DNA of 64,000 nucleotides, taken from CAYWPG01 sp964460035 (GTDB lineage Bacteria; Pseudomonadota; Gammaproteobacteria; Nitrococcales; AK92). Positions 16,181 through 26,963 of this stretch are shown one piece after another (positions within the stretch are counted from its first letter, which is position 1; the number at the start of each line of letters is the position of its first letter). The stretch covers positions 62,001 to 126,000 of the forward strand of contig CAYWPG010000004.1 in assembly GCA_964460035.1 (NCBI GenBank), given 5' to 3'. The position numbers and the translations under genes were made by a program. The notes under the pieces were generated by a model. That model was not told the DNA's origin and did no database searches. It saw nothing but the letters and a program-made list of their open reading frames with translations.

Positions 16181-18238
16181 ATGAAGCGGTCTGGCGATAC
16201 GCAGCAGGCGGTGGGCTTGCGAAGGATAGCGAATGTGCTCGGCGGCTTGGTTATCGTCGCCGTGCTGGCGATGGTCGCCAGCTTCTGGATAGTCAACTTC
16301 TACGCCGCTTACGATCGCGAGTACATAAGTCGTGGCGAGCAGATTCGAGTGCTGTCGCAGTCGATCGCCAAGAACGCTTCCGAGGCGGCCAACGGTAAGA
16401 CCGATGCGTTCGCCCTGCTGCAGGACGCCTATTCCGAGCTCATCGAGCATTTGGACATGCTGCGCGATGGCAACCCCGCCACCGGGTTGCCGCCCACGGA
16501 GCTATCGTCCGAACCCGCGGCGGCTGCCCTTGAGAAAATGATCCGCCCTTGGAACGAGGTGCGCGAGAACGTCGAGGCCATCCTTGGTCGGCGCGAGATG
16601 GTGGTCACCGTGAACCAGCTCGCCGAACGGTTCCGTGCGGTGCTGCCTCGCCTCCAGAACCACATGGACCAGCTGGCCGACCGACTTGTAGCCGCAAATG
16701 CCGATCGAGCGCAGGTCTATCTGGCCGGGCGCGGCCTGATGGAGATCGAGCGGGTTAACCGTCACCTCGGCGAGATGCTGCGCGGCGGCATCGGTAATAT
16801 CACCGCGGCAGAACGTCTGGGCGGCGCGGTCGCACAGCTAAGCGAAACCATCGCTGCGTTGGGGCAGGGCGATCGGGCTATCGGCGTTGCCCCTATCAGC
16901 GATCCCCGCGCGCGGGAGATTCTCGGCGAGCTGGTCCGGCTGTTCCGCGGCATGGAGGGCGAAATGGCCCAGATGCTGGAAGGCTCGCCGGAGCTGTTTC
17001 GCGTGCGCGATGCCGCCGACAGCATCTTCATCAACTCGGATCTGGTCCTGGCGACCAGCGACTACCTGATCACGCAGTACGAGGCCATGGCGGATCAGCG
17101 GCCCGTCAAGCCCTGGTTCGGCTTTGCCTTTGGCGGTCTGGCGCTGGTGCTGCTGTTCGTGCGCGGCTTCGTCGCTCGCACCATCGCCAATCGCGAAGTG
17201 GCGGCGAAGGAAGCGGAGAAACGGCGTGCCGACGAGCAGTCCAAGCGCAATCAGGAAGCGATTCTCAATCTGCTGGACGAAATCGAAGGCCTGAAGGAGG
17301 GCGACCTCACCGTACAGGCTACGGTAGGCGAGGAAATCACCGGCGCCATAGGCGACGCGTTCAACGACGCAATCGACGCGTTGCGAAGCCTGGTGACCAC
17401 GATCAACGAAACGTCCGTACAGGTATCCTCCGCGGCGCAACAGACACAGGCTACTGCCATGCATTTGGCCGAAGCCTCCGATCATCAGGCGCACCAGATC
17501 ACGGCCGCCTCGGCGGCGGTCAACGAGATGGCCGTCTCTATCGATCAGGTATCCAAGAACGCGGGCGAGTCGGCTCGCGTCGCGCAGCAATCGGTGGACC
17601 TTGCGCTCAAGGGGGCCGAGGCGGTGCAGCGCACCATCGAGGGCATGGATGCCATCCGCGAGCAGATTCAGGAGACCTCCAAGCGCATCAAGCGCTTGGG
17701 CGAGTCCTCGCAGGAGATCGGCAATATCGTCGAGCTCATCAACGACATTGCCGACCAGACCAACATTCTGGCACTCAACGCCTCTATCCAGGCCGCCATG
17801 GCCGGCGAGGCGGGTCGAGGCTTTGCGGTAGTGGCCGACGAGGTGCAGCGCTTGGCCGAGCGCTCGGGCAACGCGACCAAGCAGATCGAGGCGCTGGTCA
17901 AGACCATTCAAACCGACACTAACGAAGCGGTGATCTCCATGGAGCAAAGCACTGCCGGCGTGGTGGCCGGGGCGCGTCTGGCCGAGGATGCGGGTGCTGC
18001 GCTGCGCGAGATCGAGAACGTGTCCAAGCATCTTGCCAGCCTGATCCAAAACATTTCGGAGGCGGCAAGGCAGCAGGCCAATGCGGCGGCCAACATCTCC
18101 GATACCATGAACGTCATCCAGGAGATTACGTCGCAGACCTCGGCCGGCACCAACGAGACTGCGACCTCTATTGGAAACCTCGCCGATCTGGCCAACGACC
18201 TGCGCAATTCGGTGGCCGGCTTCAAGCTACCCGACTAA
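16181..18238 (+). CDS. pilJ: Pilus methyl-accepting chemotaxis protein PilJ
   Basis: 685 aa, the PilJ family length. A first transmembrane helix is at about residues 18-42 (VLGGLVIVAVLAMVASFWIV) and a second at about 310-328 (GFAFGGLALVLLFVRGF). The periplasmic part between them holds two all-helical PilJ-type sensory repeats. A HAMP-like segment (EGDLTVQATVGEEITGAIGD) and a signalling coiled coil follow, whose hairpin tip reads DQTNILALNASIQAAMAGEA near residue 530. It senses a pilus-related or surface signal and controls ChpA. The start follows an AGAGGGG site. Confidence 0.95.
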   Translation: MKRSGDTQQAVGLRRIANVLGGLVIVAVLAMVASFWIVNFYAAYDREYISRGEQIRVLSQSIAKNASEAANGKTDAFALLQDAYSELIEHLDMLRDGNPATGLPPTELSSEPAAAALEKMIRPWNEVRENVEAILGRREMVVTVNQLAERFRAVLPRLQNHMDQLADRLVAANADRAQVYLAGRGLMEIERVNRHLGEMLRGGIGNITAAERLGGAVAQLSETIAALGQGDRAIGVAPISDPRAREILGELVRLFRGMEGEMAQMLEGSPELFRVRDAADSIFINSDLVLATSDYLITQYEAMADQRPVKPWFGFAFGGLALVLLFVRGFVARTIANREVAAKEAEKRRADEQSKRNQEAILNLLDEIEGLKEGDLTVQATVGEEITGAIGDAFNDAIDALRSLVTTINETSVQVSSAAQQTQATAMHLAEASDHQAHQITAASAAVNEMAVSIDQVSKNAGESARVAQQSVDLALKGAEAVQRTIEGMDAIREQIQETSKRIKRLGESSQEIGNIVELINDIADQTNILALNASIQAAMAGEAGRGFAVVADEVQRLAERSGNATKQIEALVKTIQTDTNEAVISMEQSTAGVVAGARLAEDAGAALREIENVSKHLASLIQNISEAARQQANAAANISDTMNVIQEITSQTSAGTNETATSIGNLADLANDLRNSVAGFKLPD

Positions 18239-18257
18239 CCGAGGAGCGGCGTTGGCC

Positions 18258-19151
18258 ATGGCTGCAGCCGATCAACTCGCGCCAGCCGTGTCTGCATGGG
18301 CTGGCCTGGAGAAGCTGCCGACGATGGAGCCGGCTGAGTTCGATCGTTGGGCGGCGCTATTGCGTGAGCGTACCGGCATGTATATGCCCATAGAGCGCAA
18401 GTCCTTCCTGGTTACCAGTGTCGGTTTGCGCATGCGCGAGCTGGGCTATGAGGACTATGCGTCGTACTACGATTACCTCACTGCCGGACAGTCCGGAAAT
18501 CTCGAATGGATGGCGCTGGTCGATCGGCTGACGGTCCACGAGACGCGTTTCTTCCGCGACCCCACGGCGCTGGCGTTCGTGGAAAGCGAATGCTTGCCGG
18601 TGATGCACCAGCGCATTCGCGACGGACTGCATGTACAAGCGTGGAGTGCGGGCTGCTCCACAGGGGAGGAAGCGTTCACCTTGGCGATGCTGATCGATCG
18701 CAGCCTGGCCGAGGCCGGATTGGATGCTCGTTTCGGCGTGATCGGCAGCGATATCAGCCTGTATTCGCTGGCCACGGCGAGGCAGGCGGTGTACCCGTCG
18801 CGCCGGGCTCATAATATCGAGCCCGCCTTGCGCGAGCGCTACTGCGAGCCGCTGGAAGGCGGCGGCTTCCGCATCTGCGATCGCCTGCGCCGACGGGTGT
18901 GCTTCGCTCAATTCAACATTCTGGATGCGGGCTCGACCCCGGTCGGCAGCATGGACCTGGTGTACTGCCAGAACGTGCTGATCTACTTCGACCGCGACAC
19001 GCGCGCTCGCGTTCTCAACGGGCTGGTGCGGCCGCTGCGTGTGGGCGGCGTACTGGTCTTGGGAGCTGGGGAAGTGATCGGATGGAAGCATCCGGCCATG
19101 GAGCGAGTAGGCGGCACGGACGTCCTCGCGTACCGGCGGATACGCGAGTAG
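18258..19151 (+). CDS. pilK: CheR-type protein methyltransferase PilK
   Basis: 297 aa. An N-terminal CheR all-alpha domain is followed by the SAM-binding domain, with WSAGCSTGEEAFTLAM near residue 130, GSDISLYSLATARQAVYP and the substrate region DLVYCQNVLIYFD. It should methylate glutamates of PilJ using S-adenosylmethionine. The start ATG at 18258 is 19 bases after the pilJ stop, with GAGGAG 11 bases upstream. A TTG at 18252 with better spacing is an alternative that adds two residues. The gene is followed by chpA after 13 bases. Confidence 0.92.
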   Translation: MAAADQLAPAVSAWAGLEKLPTMEPAEFDRWAALLRERTGMYMPIERKSFLVTSVGLRMRELGYEDYASYYDYLTAGQSGNLEWMALVDRLTVHETRFFRDPTALAFVESECLPVMHQRIRDGLHVQAWSAGCSTGEEAFTLAMLIDRSLAEAGLDARFGVIGSDISLYSLATARQAVYPSRRAHNIEPALRERYCEPLEGGGFRICDRLRRRVCFAQFNILDAGSTPVGSMDLVYCQNVLIYFDRDTRARVLNGLVRPLRVGGVLVLGAGEVIGWKHPAMERVGGTDVLAYRRIRE

Positions 19152-19164
19152 CGGGTGCGATGGA

Positions 19165-20966
19165 ATGAATGAGCAAGACGTTACCGACCACAGCACCCTG
19201 GGTTGGGTCAGGAAGGAACTCGATGCAACGCTGCAGCAGGCCGTAGACGCGCTGGAAGCTTACGCTGCCGAGCGCGACGATCCGACGCAGCTGCAGTTCT
19301 GCCTTACCCACCTGCATCAGGTGCGCGGCATCCTGCAGATGCTTGAGCTGTTCGGTCCGAGCATGCTGGTGGAAGAGGCCGAACGGTTGGCTCAGTTCCT
19401 GCTGGACGAGCAATCCGTCGGTGGCGACGAAGCGCTGGAAACGCTCATGCGGGCGATCCTGCAAGTGCCGGACTATTTGGAACGTATCCAATCCGGTGGT
19501 CAGGATTTGCCTATCTTGATACTACCTCTGCTCAACGACCTGCGGGCCGCGCGCGGCGAGAGTCTGCTCACGGAAAGCGCGCTGTTCTCGCCCAACCTTG
19601 AAGCGCGGCGGCCGGTTCCGCGTGCGGTCGCCAGCGACAGCGATCTGGTCATGACCGCCCGTCGCCTGCGGCATCGCTATCAGGTGGCGCTGCTCGGTTA
19701 TCTGCGCGAGCAGCAAGTAAGCGAAAACCTCCAGCAGATGCAGGATATCCTGGATCGGCTCGACCAGGCTGCGCGGGACGATGAAACTGGCACCGTCTGG
19801 TGGGTAGGCGGCGGCTTGGTCGAAGCCTTGCGCGAGGGTGGGCTGGAAAGCAGCACGGCCACCAAGATGCTGCTTGGGCAGATCGATCGGCAGATGAAGC
19901 GAGTGATCGTCGGCGGCGAGGAAGCCCTGATGGTGGAGCCGCCGCGAGAGCTGATCAAGAATCTGCTCTACTACGTGGGCCGCGCGGAGCCGGTAGGCGA
20001 GCGCGTGTCCGCGATTCAGGAGCAGTACGCTCTTAAGGACTTGTTGCTCGACGATGAGCAGATTGCGCAGGCGCGGGCTGGGGTGTTCGGTCCCAGTAAC
20101 GAGATCCTGTCCACTGTGGCGGCCGCTATCAAGGAGGACATCGCCGCAGTCAAAGACGCTCTGGATCTGTTCGTCCGCAGCGGCAGTCAGGATACTGAGC
20201 GTCTCGCCGCGCTGCCGGCGACCATGGGGCGCATTGCCGATACCCTGGGCGTGCTCGGGCTGGGAGTTCCGCGTAGCGTTGTCAAGGAGCAGATCGACAA
20301 CGTGCAAGCCATCATCGCTGGCGAGCGGACCAGCAACGAGCAGGTGCTCATGGATATCGCCGAAGCGCTGCTGGTGGTCGAGTCGGCGCTGGACAGCCTG
20401 AGCGGCGGTGGGCGCGATGAGTGGATCTTCAGTGAGGAGCCGGAGATCGACGCGCTGCGCCCCGCTCCCGACGAGTTGCGGGATAGCGAGTATCGCCGGG
20501 TGTTCGGCGCTGCCATTAACGAAGCGATTGCCGATATCAATCGCGTCAAGGAAGCCGTCGTCAAGTTTATCGACAAGGGCGAGCCCGGCGATTTGGACGG
20601 CGTTCCGCCGGCTTTCCATTCCGTCGCCGGCGTACTCGGGTTGCTGGGCCTAGAGCGAGCCGCTGCCGTTGTGCGTGCGGCCGAGCGTTATCTTACAGAA
20701 CGCATGGTGGCTCAAGGCCAGGTGCCCCAGGGGGAAGACCTGGACCGGCTGGCGGATGCCGTCACCGGTATCGAGTACTACCTGGAAGCGGTTCGCGACG
20801 GCCGCGCCGAACCCGAGCGGATACTCGACGTTAGCACAGCCAGCTTGGAAAGCCTGGGGTACAAGCCCGAGTCGGAACCCTCCCCGGAAGATGGGCAGCA
20901 CTCCGTCACGGCAGCCGATAACCCGCTGCCGGATATACCGCCAGCGGAGCCGGTCAGCGAGCCGGT
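19165..20966 (+). CDS. chpA: Pilus chemotaxis hybrid kinase ChpA, 5' part (broken by N gap)
   Basis: About 600 residues of the N-terminal half of ChpA, an inner-surface CheA-like kinase that phosphorylates PilG and PilH. This part holds degenerate phosphotransfer-type modules rather than canonical ones: LTHLHQVRGILQML near residue 55 and FHSVAGVLGLLGLERAA near residue 475, each with a His in the HPt position but without the K-G pair. The frame runs open into the N run at 20967. The 55 bases before the gap reappear exactly after it in the same codon phase. Joining the two copies gives one continuous protein of about 2016 aa with the 3' part. The ATG at 19165 is 13 bases after pilK. Confidence 0.9.
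20912..20966. repeat. 55-bp sequence duplicated across the gap, left copy
   Basis: Identical to 21067-21121. It encodes the proline/acid-rich linker AADNPLPDIPPAEPVSEP of ChpA. The copy abuts the N run, which is what two contig ends sharing a 55-base assembler overlap look like. Confidence 0.95.
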
Positions 20967-21066
20967 NNNNNNNNNNNNNNNNNNNNNNNNNNNNNNNNNN
21001 NNNNNNNNNNNNNNNNNNNNNNNNNNNNNNNNNNNNNNNNNNNNNNNNNNNNNNNNNNNNNNNNNN
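20967..21066. other. Assembly gap of 100 N
   Basis: Exactly 100 undetermined bases, the usual placeholder for a gap of unknown length. It lies inside chpA. The flanks are identical 55-mers in the same codon phase, so the true distance may be negative (an overlap) rather than positive. Confidence 0.98.
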
Positions 21067-21121
21067 CAGCCGATAACCCGCTGCCGGATATACCGCCAGC
21101 GGAGCCGGTCAGCGAGCCGGT
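21067..21121. repeat. 55-bp sequence duplicated across the gap, right copy
   Basis: Exact copy of 20912-20966, starting at the first base after the N run. Its first base is the second codon position in the chpA frame, as in the left copy, so collapsing the two preserves the reading frame. Confidence 0.95.
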
Positions 21122-24100
21122 AGCCAGCAGCGACGCGGCGCCGGCGCCGCCAAGCCGCTCCAGGGCCCTGCAATACGATTTGCCGGTACTGGCGGCCGAG
21201 ATCGACGACGACATTCTCCAAGTCTTCCTCGAAGAGGCGGAGGAGCTCCTGCAGACGATTAACGAGCAGTATCCGCGTTGGCGCGCCGATCCTGAGGCGA
21301 GGGATGCCCTGATCACCGTCCGCCGCATGTTCCACACCATCAAGGGCAGCGGTCGCCTGGCGGGCGCCTTGCAGCTCGGGGAGCTGGCCTGGGCTGCCGA
21401 GTCGTTGCTCAATGGGGTGATCGATAACACCATCGAACCCACCCCGGCGCTTTATCAGTGCGTTGATCAGATCGTTGCGACGCTCCCGGCCATGCTTGGG
21501 CAGATCCAGGGCGGGCCTGCGCCGGAAGAAGACATTCAAGCGCTCATGCGCCGCGCGGAGCTGTTGCGAGACCAGGCTGGGACGGCGCAGGCAGCGAGCG
21601 ACGCCCTGGCCGCAGAGCTGCAGAGCGACCCTCCTTCCGCGCTGGCGACAGCGCTCCCTCTGGAGTTCGACGAAGACGGCGAGCTGGACTTCGCGCTGCC
21701 TGACACCGAGCTTGCGGATATCGAGCTGGAAGCCGAAGCCGAGACCGATGTCGAACTGGCGGCGGATCCGCCGGACTTCGGTCTGGATCTCGCCGGGCTG
21801 GAGTTCGAAGCGCTGGAACTCGAAGCCTTGGAGCTGGATGGCGGAGATGTCGCCGAGATCGAGCTGGAGGGTATCGAGGAAGAAGGACCGGAGGACGAGC
21901 TCAGTGATCTGGAGCTGCTCGAGTTCGGCGACTTCGAAATCGAGGAGCTTGTCTCGGAAGGGGCAAGCGGCGACGCCGAGCTCATGGAAGATACGCTCGG
22001 CGAGATGCCGGCGCTCGAGCCGCTCGCGGCAGAGACGGGCGCGCTGGCCGACATCGAACTGCAGCCCGATGAGGCCGATGCCGGCCTGGCAGCCGATCCG
22101 GTCCCGCATTTGGATCCTGTCCTTTACCAGATCTTCAAGCGTGAGTCGGGCGGTCACTTAGCGACCGTATCCGAGTTTCTGGACGATTGCGGCCCGCAAG
22201 GTCAGGGGGCGGTAACCGAGGAGCTGCTGCGGGCCCTGCACACGCTCACTGGCAGCGCGCGGATGGCGGACGTGGATCCCATTGCCCGCCTGGGTCGCGC
22301 GCTGGAGCTGTATCTGGGGCAGCTAGCGGAAGCCGGGCAGCTATTGGACGAGGTGGATCTGGACCTGCTGCGGCGGGCTACCGACAAGGTAGAGGAAATC
22401 CTGCTAGCGCTAGCCGATACACGGCAGCCGCTCCCGGACGTCGACGCGCTGTTGGCCGAGGTGGCTGCGCGGCCCCTGCCCGAGCGCCAAGAGATAACGG
22501 GCGGCGAGTTGCGTTTCATGGGCGAAGAGCCGGATGCCGTGTCGCCCGCGCACCCCACAGAACTCGAGAGCGCCTCGCCGGAGCCGGTGCTGGAAATCGA
22601 TCCGGATCTGGTCGAGCTCTTTCTAGAGGAAGCCGAGGATATCCTGCGCTTCCTGGACTCTACCATCGAGCGTTGGGAGGAGGCCCCGGATCACGGGCCC
22701 ACGGTAGCCGAATTGCATCGGTCCCTGCACACCCTCAAAGGCGGGGCGCGGCTGGCCGGCTTCATTCCTATCGCGAATCTCTGCCATGCGCTGGAAGGCT
22801 TGACCAAGGACGTGGCCGAGCACCGCCTGCCGGCAGATGATGTCATGTTCAACGCCGTGCATGGCGCGCTGGACCGGCTTGCCGTGATGGTGGCGCAGGC
22901 GCGCGAGGGGCGTGCGCTCACCGAGGCGGAGGAACTGATCGCGGCTATTGCCGAATTGCGGGGCAGCAGTGCATCGGCACAGCCTATGTCGGAGCTGGAA
23001 GCACCGGCCGACATAGAGCTGCTCGATGTATTCCTCGAGGAAGCGGCAGAGATTCTCGATACTACCGAGAACATCCTGCATCGCTGGAGCGAGAGCCCGC
23101 ACCATCGCGAGCTGATTACCGAGCTACAGCGGGCACTGCATACGCTCAAGGGCGGCGCGCGCATGGCGGGGCTGCTGCCAGTGGGTAATCTCAGCCATGC
23201 CTTGGAAACGCTGCTGATCGATGTGCTCGAAGGCAAGCTCCAGCCCTCGCCTGCGCTCTTCGAGCTGCTCGAGCAGGTGCACGATAGGCTGTACGCGCTG
23301 CGGGAGCTGGCCGCGCAAGGCGAGGCCTTGCCCGATCCGCATGACCTGCTGACGGCGCTTGCAGGGGCGCGCGAAGGCATGCTGCCTTCTTCTCCCATGG
23401 CCGAGGCCGCATCGGCGGCGGCCGCGGATGACCGGGCTGGATCCGCGTCCGGGACGGATGCCGTGCTGGCTTCCCCGCCCGCGCCGGCTATGCCCGTGGC
23501 AGAGCAGGAGATCGAACGCGTAAGCACGGCCGGGAATCCCGATGTGGTCCGGGTGCGTGCCGACCTGCTGGATACGTTGGTCGGCCAGGCGGGCGAGATC
23601 AATATTTACCGTGCCCGTCTGGAGCAGCAGATCGGCGCGATGCGCTTCAACCTCACCGAACTCAACCAGACTGTGGAGCGCCTGCGGGAGCAGCTGCGTA
23701 CGCTGGAAATCGAAACCGAAACGCAGATCCTCTACCGTTTCGAACGCGAGCACGAGGGCGATGCCCGCGAGGATTTCGATCCGCTGGAGCTCGACCGGTT
23801 CTCGCATATCCAGGAACTGTCGCGCGCGCTGAGCGAGTCGGTGAACGACTTGGTCAGCATCGAGGGCCTGCTCGATCACCTGGCACGCGAAGCGGAAACG
23901 CTGTTGCTGCAGCAGTCGCGAATCAACACCGATCTGCAGGATGGTTTGATGCGCGCCCGCATGGTGCCGTTCGCGAACCTGGTGCCGCGTTTGCGCCGCA
24001 TCGTGCGCCAGACGGCGCAGGAGCTGGGCAAGCAGGCGCAGCTGAAAGTGCTGGGGGCGCAAGGCGAAATGGATCGCACCGTGCTGGAGCGAGTCATCGC

Positions 24101-25370
24101 GCCGCTGGAGCACATGCTGCGCAATGCGGTGGCACACGGCATAGAGCTTCCCGAGCGGCGGGCGCAGCTGAATAAACCGATTGACGGTACGGTGACCGTA
24201 GCGTTCGCGCGCGAAGGGGCCGATGTGGTGATACGGGTCAGCGACGATGGCGCTGGCATCGACCTGGAGGCGATCCGCAACAAGGCTATCGCTCTAGGGT
24301 TGATGGCCGCGGATGCGTCGCTGTCGGATCGCGAGGTGATGCAGCTGATCCTTGAGTCCGGGCTCAGCACGGCCGAGCGGGTGACCCAGATCGCCGGGCG
24401 CGGCGTTGGCATGGATGTGGTCAATGCCGAGATCAAGCAGCTGGGCGGCGCGCTGGATATCGATTCGAAACCGGGCCAAGGCAGTCATTTCACCATACGC
24501 CTGCCCTTTACGCTGGCGATCAACCAGGCGCTGCTTTGCCTGGCGGGCGAGGAGGCGTATGCGATTCCGCTCTCCGGCATAGAAGGGGTGGTGCGCGTCA
24601 CTCACGAGCAGCTGGAGCAGTATTTGGCGGCACCGGAGGCCGCGTTCTACGACTACGGCGGGCAGCGCTTCGAGGTGCGTTCGTTGGCGCGTCTGCTAGG
24701 CGTTGGCGAGCCAATGCTCCCCGGGCCCGGCAAGCGGGCGCCGTTGGTGCTGGTGCATGCGAGTGATCATCGGCTGGCTCTGCAGGTGGATGGGCTGATC
24801 GGCAGCCGCGAGATCGTGGTCAAGTCCGTCGGGCCGCAGATTAGTACCGTACCCGGCATTTTCGGCGCCACCATCCTGGCGGATGGCCGGGTGGTGTTGA
24901 TTCTCGACGTTGCTGCGCTGGTGCGTGCGGATGCCGCCGTGAGCGTGGCCGCGGCCGAGCCGGCGACCGAAGCAGTCTCGGCCGGCGATAAGCCCCTGAT
25001 AATGGTCGTCGACGATTCGATCACCATGCGCAAGGTCGCCGCGCGCTTGCTGGAGCGCAACGGGATGTCCGTCATCACCGCCAAAGACGGCGTGGATGCG
25101 GTCGCGCTGCTCCAGGAGCGGGTCCCCGATGCCATGCTGCTGGACATAGAGATGCCTCGCATGGATGGCTACGAGCTTGCCACGCATATGCGTAACGAGG
25201 AGAGCCTGCGCCGCGTTCCAATCATCATGATCACGTCCCGCACCGGCGAGAAACACCGTCAACGCGCCATGGAAATCGGGGTAAATCGCTATCTCGGCAA
25301 GCCGTACCAGGAGAGCGATCTGCTGAGCAACCTCAGGGAAGTGCTGGAGGAAAACGGCCGGGGCGCGTGA
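21067..25370 (+). CDS. chpA: Pilus chemotaxis hybrid kinase ChpA, 3' part
   Basis: Continues the 5' part after the gap; the reading frame is open from the gap and has no start of its own. In order it has four canonical phosphotransfer domains with HTIKGSGRLAGA (about 21333), HTLTGSARMADV (about 22240), HTLKGGARLAGF (about 22730) and HTLKGGARMAGL (about 23140). A Glu/Asp/Leu-rich linker separates the first two (about 21660-22080). A dimerisation segment, a HATPase domain (MLRNAVAHGIELPERR, DDGAGID, GRGVGMDVV), a CheW domain and a C-terminal receiver (MVVDDSITMRK, LLDIEMPRMDG, YLGKPY) follow. This is the ChpA plan with fewer phosphotransfer modules than the Pseudomonas protein of about 2470 aa. 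Confidence 0.93.
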
Positions 25371-25374
25371 ACCC

Positions 25375-26340
25375 ATGGCAGCGGATAAGGTTCGGATAGG
25401 TATTCTCGGAACCGCCCCAAGCGGTCGGGGCCCGCTGCGGGAGGCGTTGCAGAAGTACTCCATCGACGTGGTGGTGGAAGAGACACTGGCCCAGTTTCTC
25501 TCGGATATCGAATGCCAAAACGACGTCGATGTGCTCGTGCTCGATCTGGAGCGAGCGAACGACGAGGACCTGGATGTCCTCGATGCTCTGATGGAACACA
25601 GTCCTGTGCCAATGGTGTTCTATGACGGCGGGGGACGGGCGGGCAATGCGCGCTGGTGGGAGAACTTCGCGGCCAAAATCGTGGGGGCTGCGGCCCACCG
25701 GCCGCCGCGGCCGCAAGCGCCGCCGCCGACACAGGAGCCCGCGCCAGCGCAGTCGGATCGGCTTATCCCGAACCAGCGCGTGTGGGTGCTAGGCGCCTCC
25801 TTCGGCGGGCCAGAGGCTCTGAAGCGTTTCTTGAGCGCGTTGCCTGAGCGACCGGGCCTGGCGATGATCATCGCGCAGCATATCGGCGACGGGTTCGTTG
25901 AAGTGCTTGCGGCTCAGTTGAACCGCGTCACCAAGTGCCGGGTGGTGCCGGCGACCACCGGCGTTCGTATCGAAGATGGCCGAATCTTCGTCGCGCCGGT
26001 GGATGCGCGGATCACCATAGATGCGGACGGCTACGTTCAGTTGCGCCCGCACGAACAGCGGCTCAGTTATCGCCCCTCCATAGACGGCCTGATGGAAGAA
26101 GTCGCACGTCGCTACGGCAGTAATGCCGGGGCCATCGTCTTCAGCGGCATGGGCGACGACGGTGCACGGGGCTGCTGCGCCATTGCCAATGCCGGGGGCA
26201 CGGTTTGGGCGCAGGACCGTGCCAGCTGCGCGATAGACAGCATGCCCTTGCATGCCTGTGCCACTGGCGTGGTGGCGCGTACCGGCACGCCCGAGGAACT
26301 CGCCCACGCATTGGCCGCGTATGCGGGACAAGGGAAGTAG
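25375..26340 (+). CDS. chpB: CheB-type methylesterase ChpB
   Basis: 321 aa. The C-terminal methylesterase domain (about residues 135-318) has the catalytic triad Ser142 (LGASFGGPEAL), His169 (IIAQHIGDGF) and Asp262 (GMGDDGARG). The N-terminal receiver-like domain lacks the usual acidic pair (VRIGILGTAPSG), though LVLDLERAN keeps an Asp in the acceptor position, and a proline-rich linker follows. It should remove methyl groups from PilJ, opposing PilK. The ATG is 4 bases after the chpA stop. Confidence 0.92.
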   Translation: MAADKVRIGILGTAPSGRGPLREALQKYSIDVVVEETLAQFLSDIECQNDVDVLVLDLERANDEDLDVLDALMEHSPVPMVFYDGGGRAGNARWWENFAAKIVGAAAHRPPRPQAPPPTQEPAPAQSDRLIPNQRVWVLGASFGGPEALKRFLSALPERPGLAMIIAQHIGDGFVEVLAAQLNRVTKCRVVPATTGVRIEDGRIFVAPVDARITIDADGYVQLRPHEQRLSYRPSIDGLMEEVARRYGSNAGAIVFSGMGDDGARGCCAIANAGGTVWAQDRASCAIDSMPLHACATGVVARTGTPEELAHALAAYAGQGK

Positions 26341-26397
26341 AGCGTCAGCAAACCTTGCGGAGCTGACTGGAGCCTATAGCGTTACAGGAATGACACC

Positions 26398-26853
26398 ATG
26401 CCTGCAGATGTAGCCGCCGTACGCAGCTTGTATCTTCCGCTGGAAGCCGTGCAATTGTTGGTGCCGGGCACGATGATCGCGGAGATCGTGTCTTTCAGCG
26501 AACCCTCGCCCATACCGGGCGCCCCTGACTGGCTGTTGGGCGCAGTCGACTGGCGCGGCTACCGTCTCCCCTTGGTGGAGTTCGAAACCTTGGTGGGCGG
26601 TACGCGGCCCGCCAAAACAGCCCGGGCCAGGATCGCGGTGGTGAAGGCGAGCTCGGCGGAGCTGCCGTATTACGGTATCGTTACCCGCGAAATCCCTAAG
26701 CTGATTCGAGTGGTAGAAAATGCGCTGGAAACCGCGGGCGATCCTTCAGCCGGCATTGCGGCGCGGGTTCTGGTCAACGGCGAGCCGGCCCTGATTCCCG
26801 ACTTCGACCACATAGAGAACGCTCTGCAGCCGCACTGGCGGTCGGAAGGCTAG
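26398..26853 (+). CDS. chpC: CheW-like protein ChpC
   Basis: 151 aa with one CheW domain: LYLPLEAVQLLVPGTMIAEIV at the start, WLLGAVDWRGYRLPLVEFE in the middle and a beta-rich end. ChpC is the second adaptor of the Pil-Chp array, and Pseudomonas has it directly after chpB as here. The Pseudomonas operon goes on with chpD and chpE, which are absent, and rsmE follows on the opposite strand. The start is 57 bases after chpB. Confidence 0.9.
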   Translation: MPADVAAVRSLYLPLEAVQLLVPGTMIAEIVSFSEPSPIPGAPDWLLGAVDWRGYRLPLVEFETLVGGTRPAKTARARIAVVKASSAELPYYGIVTREIPKLIRVVENALETAGDPSAGIAARVLVNGEPALIPDFDHIENALQPHWRSEG

Positions 26854-26963
26854 ACACGGGACGGGGCCGCCTGCCGGTAGCCGGCGTTCTGTTGCCGCGA
26901 ACGCTGCACCGGCACGGGCGAAACTCTGCGAGCCGGGAAAAAAGATCGACGCCACTGGGGCGT

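Noticed and set aside
16838..18049. 403-codon open frame on the minus strand inside pilJ
   Set aside because: It is the antisense shadow of the pilJ coding frame, a common effect in GC-rich genes, with no domain features.
20966..21123. Frameshift or true split of chpA at the N run
   Set aside because: The apparent change of frame comes from the arbitrary 100 N. The flanking 55-mers are in the same codon phase, so no frameshift is implied.
23124..24137. Minus-strand open frame of 337 codons inside chpA
   Set aside because: Antisense of the HPt, linker and dimerisation regions. It has no start context and no domain.
21180..25370. Separate shorter kinase gene starting at TTG 21180
   Set aside because: The frame continues upstream to the gap without a stop and there is no ribosome site at the TTG. 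It is the continuation of chpA.
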